A stretch of 6,803 bases of DNA from an uncultured Gammaproteobacteria bacterium (GTDB lineage Bacteria; Pseudomonadota; Gammaproteobacteria; Steroidobacterales; JABDMI01), in assembly GCA_938039225.1 (NCBI GenBank), contig CALHVH010000224.1, positions 1 to 6,803 of the forward strand, given 5' to 3'. Both the position numbers and the translations under genes were made by a program. The notes beneath the pieces are model-generated. The model worked only from the letters and a program-made list of their open reading frames with translations. It had not been told where the DNA came from and ran no database searches. Positions 1-5,222 of this stretch are shown piece by piece (position 1 is the first letter of the stretch; each line of letters begins with the position of its first letter).

Positions 1-3000
1 TATGTAGTAATCGAACCTGGTATGACTCCACTAGAACGTGGACAGTTATTAACAGATGATTTGTACTTTGATGCTTTAGAAGAATATGGTGATGACTTCA
101 CGGCTGTTATGGGAGCTGAAGCGGTTTTCGAATTGCTTAAGTCAACTAATCTTGAAAAAGAAATTAACCAAGTTCGTGAAGATATTAATGACACAGGTTC
201 AGTAACCAAAATCAAACGTTTATCTAAGCGTTTGAAGTTAATTGAATCGTTCAAGTCTTCGGGTAATAAACCTGAGTGGATGGTAATGACAGTATTACCT
301 GTATTGCCACCAGATTTACGTCCTTTGGTACCACTTGAAGGTGGTCGTTTTGCGACGTCTGATCTAAATGATTTATACCGTCGTGTTATTAACCGTAACA
401 ATCGTCTACGTAGATTACTTGAGCTTAGCGCTCCAGACATTATCGTACGTAACGAAAAACGTATGTTACAAGAATCTGTGGATGCCTTATTAGATAACGG
501 TAGACGTGGTCGTGCGATTACGGGTACTAATAAGCGTCAGTTGAAATCACTCGCTGACATGATTAAAGGTAAGCAAGGTCGTTTCCGTCAAAACTTACTG
601 GGTAAGCGTGTTGATTACTCAGGTCGTTCAGTGATTGTATGTGGCCCTACCTTACGTTTGCATCAATGTGGTCTTCCAAAGAAAATGGCGATGGAATTAT
701 TTAAGCCGTTTGTACTTAGTCAATTAATCGGTCGCGGTGATGCGGCAACGATTAAAGCGGCTAAGCGTTTGGTTGAACGTGAAGGTGGCGAAGTTTGGGA
801 TATTCTTGAAGGTGTAATTCGTGAGCATCCGGTTATGTTGAACCGTGCTCCAACTCTTCACAGATTAGGTATCCAAGCTTTTGAACCAGTACTTATTGAA
901 GGTAAAGCGATTCAATTGCATCCATTAGTGTGTACAGCCTTTAACGCCGATTTCGATGGTGACCAAATGGCGGTTCACGTTCCATTATCAATAGAGGCGC
1001 AAGTAGAAGCGCGTGCTTTGATGATGAGTTCGAACAATATTTTATCTCCAGCAAACGGTGAGCCAATCATCGTTCCTTCGCAAGATGTTGTTTTGGGTCT
1101 GTACTACATGACTCGCGAAATGATCAACGTTAAAGGCGAGGGCATGATTTTTGCAAATGTTTCAGAAGTGCATCGCGCTTATGAAAATGGCATTGCCGAT
1201 TTACATGCAAAAATTCAAGTTCGTTTAGAAAATCGCGTTATCGATGAAGATGGCGTAATGACTACTCAAACTAAGCGTTTTGATACTACGGTTGGTCGTG
1301 CTTTATTGTCTGAAATCTTACCGGATGGTTTAGGTTTTGAACATGTTGATAAAGATATGACTAAGCGTGCGATATCAGCTGCTATTAATGCTTGTTATCG
1401 TCGTGTTGGTTTGAAAGAAACCGTCGTATTTGCTGATCAACTTATGTATACCGGATTCAGTTATGCAACGCGTTCAGGCGTTTCGATTGGCGTTCAGGAT
1501 ATGGTTATTCCTGAAACTAAGAGTAAGATTCTTGATGTTGCAGAAACTGAAGTAACTGATATTCAAAATCAGTACGCTTCAGGTTTAGTAACCGCTGGTG
1601 AGCGTTATAACAAAGTTGTTGATATCTGGTCACGTACTAATGACCTTGTTGCGAAAGCGATGATGGATAAGTTAGGTACCGAAGACGTTGAAACCGCTAA
1701 AGGTGAAATGGTTACGCAACCATCTTTCAACTCTATCTACATGATGGCTGATTCTGGTGCTAGGGGTTCAGCGGCTCAGATTCGTCAGCTTGCTGGTATG
1801 CGTGGCTTGATGGCAAAACCGGATGGTTCAATTATTGAAACACCGATTACAGCTAACTTCCGCGAAGGACTAAACGTACTTCAATACTTTATTTCTACTC
1901 ACGGTGCTCGTAAAGGTTTGGCCGATACAGCGCTTAAAACAGCTAACTCAGGTTACTTAACACGTCGTTTAGTTGATGTTGCACAGGATATGGTTGTAAC
2001 GATTCCTGATTGTGGCACTGATCGTGGTCTATTAATGACTCCGCTGGTTGAAGGCGGTGATGTTGTTGAACCATTACGTGAACGTGTTCTTGGTCGTATT
2101 GTTGCTGAAGATGTGCTTAGTCCAGATGGTGATGTTCTTATTGAAAAAGACACTTTACTTGATGAGAAATTAGTAAGTTATCTTGAAGAGCAAAGCATTG
2201 ATCAAGTTTGGGTTCGTTCGCCAATCGCTTGTGAATCTCGACACGGTATTTGTGGCTTCTGTTATGGACGTGATCTTGCTCGTGGTACTTTGGTAAGCAA
2301 AGGCGAAGCGGTTGGTGTAATTGCTGCTCAGTCAATTGGTGAGCCAGGTACACAGTTAACCATGCGTACTTTCCATATTGGTGGTGCGGCGTCTAGAGCA
2401 GCGGCTATCAGTAATGTTGAAGTTAAAAATACTGGTACTGTACGTTTACATAACATCAAAGTGGTTAAGCATAGTAAGGGCCATTTAGTTGCGGTTTCTC
2501 GTTCTGGTGAAATTGGTGTAATGAATGAAGCTGGACGCGAGCGTGAGCGTTATAAGATTCCATACGGTGCGTCTATCTCGGTTGATGATGGTGAAGCAGT
2601 TACTGCTGGTCAAGTCATTGCAAACTGGGATCCGCATACTCACCCAGTTATTACCGAAGTAGAAGGTATTGTTAAGTACGAAGATTTCATCGACGGCGTG
2701 AGTGTTACCACTCAAGTGGATGAAATGACAGGCTTAAGTAATACGGTAATTACCGATCCTGCACAACGTGGCAGTATTGGTAAGGATTTACGTCCAGTTG
2801 CTCGATTAGTTGATAAAGACGGTGAGCAAATTTTCTTTGCTAATACTGAAATTCCTGCCGTTTATGCGCTACCTTCTGGTGCGACCATTAACTTACAAGA
2901 TGGCGCTGAAATTAAAGTAGGTGACTTGATTGCTAAGATTCCACAAGAATCTAGTAAGACTCGTGATATTACTGGTGGTCTTCCACGTGTTGCTGATTTA

Positions 3001-3807
3001 TTCGAAGCGCGTAAGCCAAAAGAGCCAGCAATTATGGCTGAACATACGGGTACAGTTAGTTTCGGTAAAGAAACTAAAGGTAAGCGTCGTTTGGTTATTA
3101 CGGATGAGCAGAATGAGCGTCATGAAGCGCTTATTCCTAAGTGGCGTCATATTCACATCTTTGAAGGTGAATCGGTAGAACGTGGTGAAGTGATTGCTGA
3201 TGGTGAGCCTAATCCACATGATATCTTGCGTTTACGTGGCGCTCAGTCTTTAGCTGATTACTTAGTACGTGAGATTCAAGATGTATATCGCCTACAAGGT
3301 GTGAAAATCAATGATAAGCACATCGAAGTAATTATTCGTCAAATGTTACGTAAAGTTGAAGTATTAGATTCAGGCGATACTTTATTATTACCTGGCGAGC
3401 AAATCGAAGAAGCATTAGCTCTTGACGTAAATGCTCAAGTGGCTAAAGAAGGTAAACAGCCTGCTAAGTTCCAAATGGTGCTTTTGGGTATTACTAAAGC
3501 CTCACTTGCTACTGAGTCATTTATCTCAGCGGCGTCATTCCAAGAAACCACACGTGTTCTAACCGATGCGGCCGTTCGTGGTTTACGTGATGATTTACGT
3601 GGTTTGAAAGAAAACGTAATTGTGGGTCGTTTGATTCCTGCTGGTACAGGACAGGCCTTCCATGATGAGCGTAGACGAAACCGTGTAACCATTGATAAAC
3701 GCCTTACTTTAGAAAATCTACTAGGTGAAAGTGCTGAAAACACCTCATCTGTGGTTCCTGAAGAGGTGATAGCTCCTGCGGAAGAAGGAGTAGAAACAGC
3801 TGAATAA
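1..3807 (+). CDS. rpoC: DNA-directed RNA polymerase subunit beta' (5'-truncated by window edge)
   Basis: This is the catalytic beta' subunit of RNA polymerase. Translation is open from base 1 (YVVIEPG...) to TAA at 3805-3807, giving 1268 codons. Codon 1 corresponds to about E. coli residue 144, so the N-terminal zinc ribbon is outside the window. The Mg2+-binding motif NADFDGDQ is at window codons 315-322, with the three catalytic Asp at 317, 319 and 321. The second zinc site has Cys at codons 671, 744, 751 and 754. The bridge-helix region is near codons 626-661. The trigger loop GEPGTQLTMRTFHIGG is intact, with Met788 and His792 matching E. coli M932 and H936. The long segment after the trigger loop (about codons 798-986) is the SI3 insertion typical of Gammaproteobacteria. 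The C-terminal tail is acidic and Glu-rich, unlike the E. coli tail, as is common at this variable end. Upstream rpoB is expected but not seen. A terminator follows 33 nt after the stop. Identity is essentially certain. Confidence 0.99.
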   Translation, partial: YVVIEPGMTPLERGQLLTDDLYFDALEEYGDDFTAVMGAEAVFELLKSTNLEKEINQVREDINDTGSVTKIKRLSKRLKLIESFKSSGNKPEWMVMTVLPVLPPDLRPLVPLEGGRFATSDLNDLYRRVINRNNRLRRLLELSAPDIIVRNEKRMLQESVDALLDNGRRGRAITGTNKRQLKSLADMIKGKQGRFRQNLLGKRVDYSGRSVIVCGPTLRLHQCGLPKKMAMELFKPFVLSQLIGRGDAATIKAAKRLVEREGGEVWDILEGVIREHPVMLNRAPTLHRLGIQAFEPVLIEGKAIQLHPLVCTAFNADFDGDQMAVHVPLSIEAQVEARALMMSSNNILSPANGEPIIVPSQDVVLGLYYMTREMINVKGEGMIFANVSEVHRAYENGIADLHAKIQVRLENRVIDEDGVMTTQTKRFDTTVGRALLSEILPDGLGFEHVDKDMTKRAISAAINACYRRVGLKETVVFADQLMYTGFSYATRSGVSIGVQDMVIPETKSKILDVAETEVTDIQNQYASGLVTAGERYNKVVDIWSRTNDLVAKAMMDKLGTEDVETAKGEMVTQPSFNSIYMMADSGARGSAAQIRQLAGMRGLMAKPDGSIIETPITANFREGLNVLQYFISTHGARKGLADTALKTANSGYLTRRLVDVAQDMVVTIPDCGTDRGLLMTPLVEGGDVVEPLRERVLGRIVAEDVLSPDGDVLIEKDTLLDEKLVSYLEEQSIDQVWVRSPIACESRHGICGFCYGRDLARGTLVSKGEAVGVIAAQSIGEPGTQLTMRTFHIGGAASRAAAISNVEVKNTGTVRLHNIKVVKHSKGHLVAVSRSGEIGVMNEAGRERERYKIPYGASISVDDGEAVTAGQVIANWDPHTHPVITEVEGIVKYEDFIDGVSVTTQVDEMTGLSNTVITDPAQRGSIGKDLRPVARLVDKDGEQIFFANTEIPAVYALPSGATINLQDGAEIKVGDLIAKIPQESSKTRDITGGLPRVADLFEARKPKEPAIMAEHTGTVSFGKETKGKRRLVITDEQNERHEALIPKWRHIHIFEGESVERGEVIADGEPNPHDILRLRGAQSLADYLVREIQDVYRLQGVKINDKHIEVIIRQMLRKVEVLDSGDTLLLPGEQIEEALALDVNAQVAKEGKQPAKFQMVLLGITKASLATESFISAASFQETTRVLTDAAVRGLRDDLRGLKENVIVGRLIPAGTGQAFHDERRRNRVTIDKRLTLENLLGESAENTSSVVPEEVIAPAEEGVETAE

Positions 3808-3840
3808 TTCGGTTGTTGACTCTTAAGTCAGTAATATCTC

Positions 3841-3873
3841 AAAACGCCTAAAGTCTAAGCTTTAGGCGTTTTT
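3841..3873 (+). terminator. Intrinsic terminator of the rpoBC transcript
   Basis: The arms AAAACGCCTAAAG (3841-3853) and CTTTAGGCGTTTT (3860-3872) form a perfect 13-bp inverted repeat. They flank a 6-nt loop, and a run of five T ends at 3873. It lies 33 nt after the rpoC stop and upstream of a strong promoter, the usual arrangement for separating rpoBC from the str operon. The A-run on the left arm would make it work in both directions, but no minus-strand gene needs it. Confidence 0.93.
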
Positions 3874-3924
3874 AAGCTAAAAGCTGCACTTGAGAGAGTT
3901 AGATGGGCTGAAAAGTGTTAATTT

Positions 3925-3937
3925 TGTGCAATGCACA
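3925..3937. repeat. Perfect 13-bp palindrome abutting the -35 box of the rpsL promoter
   Basis: TGTGCA-A-TGCACA is a perfect dyad around a single central A, ending one base before the -35 hexamer that starts at 3939. An outer inverted pair, AGTGT (3914-3918) and ACACT (3935-3939), partly overlaps it. The position, about -37 to -49 from the likely start, is typical of an activator or repressor operator. I do not recognise the motif as the site of a specific regulator, and chance occurrence is possible. Confidence 0.35.
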
Positions 3938-3938
3938 C

Positions 3939-3967
3939 TTGACACCATCAGTCCAAGTTTTTAGAAT
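3939..3967 (+). promoter_or_regulatory. Strong sigma70-type promoter for the str (rpsL-rpsG) operon
   Basis: The -35 box TTGACA (3939-3944) is perfect. A 17-nt spacer separates it from TAGAAT (3962-3967), which matches the -10 consensus at 5 of 6 positions. An AT-rich tract (3911-3925) lies upstream and may act as a distal UP element. The bases just after the -10 box are CCCCGC, a GC-rich discriminator. In E. coli, such discriminators go with negative control of rRNA and ribosomal-protein promoters by ppGpp/DksA. The start is expected near 3973-3975, giving a leader of about 130 nt before rpsL. That start position is inferred from spacing. Confidence 0.9.
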
Positions 3968-3969
3968 CC

Positions 3970-4023
3970 CCGCTCTTTACTTGGCCAGTCGTACAAATTT
4001 AGGGTCAAGAAAGCGGTTTTTTT
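3970..4023 (+). terminator. Terminator-like stem with U7 tract at the start of the rpsL leader (possible attenuator or second rpoC terminator)
   Basis: CCGC (3970-3973), TTT (3976-3978) and CTTGGCC (3980-3986) can pair in order with GCGG (4013-4016), AAA (4010-4012) and GGGTCAAG (4003-4009, one G-U pair counted). The bulges are TC at 3974-3975 and A at 3979, and the loop is 16 nt. Seven T follow at once (4017-4023). The helix overlaps the expected transcription start. RNA reading through from rpoC would carry the whole stem, while RNA started at the rpsL promoter would probably lack the CCGC arm. Function is inferred, and the bulges weaken the case. Confidence 0.5.
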
Positions 4024-4025
4024 AG

Positions 4026-4057
4026 AATATCGGGATGCCTCAGGGTGCTCCGATATT
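4026..4057 (+). promoter_or_regulatory. Second hairpin in the rpsL 5' leader
   Basis: AATATCGG (4026-4033) and CCGATATT (4050-4057) form a perfect 8-bp stem, extendable by a G-U pair, around a loop of about 16 nt. It sits directly after the U7 tract and about 46 nt before the rpsL start. Only a short T-run follows, so it is unlikely to be a terminator. It could be an mRNA-stabilising or regulatory leader element, or the upper part of a larger fold. No known ribosomal-protein leader motif was recognised. Confidence 0.45.
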
Positions 4058-4103
4058 TGTTACGCAGAACAGAGAAATTTATTTTCGGAAATAGAGCTTT
4101 AAT

Positions 4104-4478
4104 ATGGCAACAGTAAATCAATTAGTACGTAAGCCACGTCGTTCAAAGAAAGAAAAAAGTAACGTACCGGCATTACAAGCGTCACCACAAAAACGTGGTG
4201 TATGTACTCGTGTATATACAACAACACCTAAAAAACCTAACTCGGCAATGCGTAAAGTTGCTCGTGTACGTTTAACCAACGGTTTTGAAGTAAGTAGTTA
4301 TATTGGTGGTGAAGGCCACAACTTACAAGAACATAGCGTTGTGTTAATTCGTGGCGGTCGTGTTAAGGATCTTCCGGGTGTTCGTTATCACACTATCCGT
4401 GGTTCTTTGGATTGCGCCGGTGTTGATAAACGTAGAGCGGGTCGCTCTAAGTACGGTACTAAGCGTCCTAAGTCTTAA
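4104..4478 (+). CDS. rpsL: 30S ribosomal protein S12
   Basis: S12 sits at the interface side of the 30S decoding centre and helps keep codon reading accurate. The protein has 124 residues, the same as E. coli, and starts MATVNQLVRKPR. The conserved core includes TTTPKKPNSA with Lys43, GGEGHNLQEHS (69-78) and GGRVKDLPGVRYH (84-96) with Lys88 and Asp89. Asp89 is the residue that carries beta-methylthiolation in E. coli. Lys43 and Lys88, the classic streptomycin-resistance positions, are both wild type. One difference from E. coli is Ser27 in place of the Cys of CPQKRGVC; Cys34 is kept. The ATG at 4104 is fixed by homology. Its Shine-Dalgarno is weak (GAG at 4094-4096, 7 nt upstream). It is the first gene after the 3939-3967 promoter and lies 62 nt before rpsG. 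Confidence 0.99.
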   Translation: MATVNQLVRKPRRSKKEKSNVPALQASPQKRGVCTRVYTTTPKKPNSAMRKVARVRLTNGFEVSSYIGGEGHNLQEHSVVLIRGGRVKDLPGVRYHTIRGSLDCAGVDKRRAGRSKYGTKRPKS

Positions 4479-4540
4479 TAAGACTGAGTCGTTTTCCGAA
4501 TAATCATTGTTATAACAGTATTTAAAATAGGTAGGGACTA
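4471..4540 (+). promoter_or_regulatory. rpsL-rpsG intercistronic region: candidate S7 autoregulatory site and rpsG ribosome binding site
   Basis: A 6-bp hairpin, AGTCTT (4471-4476) with AAGACT (4480-4485) around a 3-nt loop, contains the rpsL stop codon. Downstream are a 10-bp palindrome TGTTATAACA (4508-4517) and the rpsG ribosome binding site, AGGTAGGGA (4529-4537). In E. coli, S7 binds the structured rpsL-rpsG junction and represses its own synthesis by blocking translational coupling. The gap here (62 nt) is shorter than I recall for E. coli. I could not identify the full rRNA-like S7 motif, so the regulatory role is inferred from position. Confidence 0.4.
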
Positions 4541-5020
4541 ATGTCCAGAAGAAATAGAGCTCCAAAACGCGAAATTTTGCCAGATCCAAAATTTCAAAGT
4601 GAAATGCTAGCTAAGTTCATGAACATGATCATGAATGATGGTAAAAAATCTGTTGCTGAACGTATTATTTACGGTGCAATTTCACGTATCTCTGAAAAGA
4701 GTGGTGTGGATGAAGAAGCAGCTTTAGAAGCATTAACTACAGGTCTTGAAAATGTTAAGCCAGTAGTCGAGGTTAAATCTCGTCGTGTTGGTTGTGCAAC
4801 TTATCAAGTACCAGTTGAAGTTCGTCCAGTACGTCGTCAAACCTTGGCAATGCGTTGGATTATTGATGCTTCACGTAAGCGTAGCGAAAAAACCATGGCT
4901 CACCGTTTAGCACATGAGTTAATGGATGCGTCTGAGAATCGTGGCAATGCTATTAAGAAGCGTGAAGATACTCACCGTATGGCAGAAGCTAATAAGGCGT
5001 TCTCGCACTATCGTTGGTAA
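4541..5020 (+). CDS. rpsG: 30S ribosomal protein S7
   Basis: S7 is a primary binder that nucleates assembly of the 16S rRNA 3' domain (the head) and contacts the E-site tRNA. In E. coli it also represses the str operon. The protein has 159 residues. Conserved blocks are REILPDPKF (10-18), DGKKSVAE (33-40), VEVKSRRVG (76-84), TYQVPVEVRPVRRQ (from 87), AMRWIIDA, NAIKKREDTHRMAEANKAF and the terminal HYRW. The basic N-terminus MSRRNRAPKR resembles Francisella S7 as I remember it. Two oddities stand out. There are three extra residues between SG (54-55) and LENV (69-72) compared with E. coli. Cys85 replaces the second Gly of the usual RRVGG at the beta-hairpin. The ATG at 4541 follows AGGTAGGGA closely. 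The gene ends 199 nt before fusA. Confidence 0.99.
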   Translation: MSRRNRAPKREILPDPKFQSEMLAKFMNMIMNDGKKSVAERIIYGAISRISEKSGVDEEAALEALTTGLENVKPVVEVKSRRVGCATYQVPVEVRPVRRQTLAMRWIIDASRKRSEKTMAHRLAHELMDASENRGNAIKKREDTHRMAEANKAFSHYRW

Positions 5021-5027
5021 ATGTTTT

Positions 5028-5062
5028 AACTTAGCTGCTTGCTTTAAGCGGCTGAGTTTCTT
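5028..5062 (+). terminator. 13-bp hairpin just after rpsG, weak terminator or attenuator
   Basis: AACTTAGCTGCTT (5028-5040) pairs with AAGCGGCTGAGTT (5046-5058) along all 13 positions, two of them G-U, around a 5-nt loop. It begins 8 nt after the rpsG stop. The following T-tract is short and interrupted (TTTCTT), so termination may be partial. It could instead protect the rpsLG mRNA 3' end from exonucleases. Confidence 0.6.
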
Positions 5063-5079
5063 ACTAAGTTAATTAGTAA
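5061..5079. repeat. AT-rich dyad between the two rpsG-fusA hairpins
   Basis: TTACTAA-GTTAA-TTAGTAA is a perfect 7-bp inverted repeat around a 5-nt centre. As DNA it could be an operator. As RNA the stem would be weak. Bases 5064-5072 (CTAAGTTAA) are also the perfect reverse complement of 5026-5034 (TTAACTTAG), so this element can compete for the left arm of the preceding hairpin. Confidence 0.4.
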
Positions 5080-5105
5080 AATCTTAATAAAGCATCTGCA
5101 CACCG

Positions 5106-5132
5106 AAACCCAAGCAAGCTTGGGTTTTGTTT
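5106..5132 (+). terminator. Intrinsic terminator between rpsG and fusA
   Basis: AAACCCAAG (5106-5114) and CTTGGGTTT (5119-5127) form a perfect 9-bp stem with a 4-nt CAAG loop. The stem is followed by TTTTGTTT (5125-5132). This has the classic form of a Rho-independent terminator. It implies that many transcripts from the rpsL promoter end after rpsG, and that fusA has its own promoter or receives only partial read-through. Confidence 0.88.
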
Positions 5133-5136
5133 GTAA

Positions 5137-5190
5137 ATGACTTTAGTAAATGTAAAAAGTGTAATTTAATTTTAACCCGCTCTGTATAAG
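5137..5190 (+). promoter_or_regulatory. Weak candidate promoter region for fusA
   Basis: A fusA promoter is expected downstream of the 5106-5132 terminator, but no strong one is visible. Candidate -10 boxes are TAATTT (5162-5167), TTTAAT (5165-5170) and TATAAG (5185-5190). The nearest -35-like sequence is ATGACT (5137-5142), about 19 nt before the first of these. CCCGCTCT at 5176-5183 is identical to the discriminator bases at 3969-3976 in the rpsL promoter, which supports a start in this area. The exact boxes are unresolved. Confidence 0.3.
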
Positions 5191-5198
5191 CTACAGAG
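5180..5198 (+). promoter_or_regulatory. Short hairpin in the fusA leader
   Basis: CTCTGTA (5180-5186) and TACAGAG (5192-5198) form a perfect 7-bp stem with a 5-nt loop, ending 9 nt before the Shine-Dalgarno. It would leave the ribosome binding site free. It may affect mRNA stability or translation, but there is no direct evidence of function. Confidence 0.35.
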
Positions 5199-5207
5199 AG
5201 TAGATAT

Positions 5208-5222
5208 AGGGGATAGACCGTG
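5208..5222 (+). promoter_or_regulatory. fusA ribosome binding site and GTG start
   Basis: AGGGGA (5208-5213) lies 6 nt before GTG at 5220. An in-frame TAG at 5214-5216 excludes any upstream start. The next in-frame ATG (5265) would remove the first 15 residues and begin right at the P-loop. GTG is therefore the start. Confidence 0.92.

Noticed and set aside
2930..3219. Overlapping open frames on both strands within the SI3/C-terminal part of rpoC
   Set aside because: They are alternative-frame shadows of a conserved coding region, with no independent evidence of coding.
3435..3743. 102-codon open frame on the minus strand inside rpoC
   Set aside because: It lies entirely opposite a highly conserved part of rpoC, its translation is Ser/Arg-rich low-complexity shadow sequence, and it matches no family I know.
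5137..5169. 10-codon open frame (ATG to TAA) upstream of fusA as a leader peptide
   Set aside because: It is very short, has no Shine-Dalgarno, and its composition reflects AT-rich non-coding sequence that may include the promoter.
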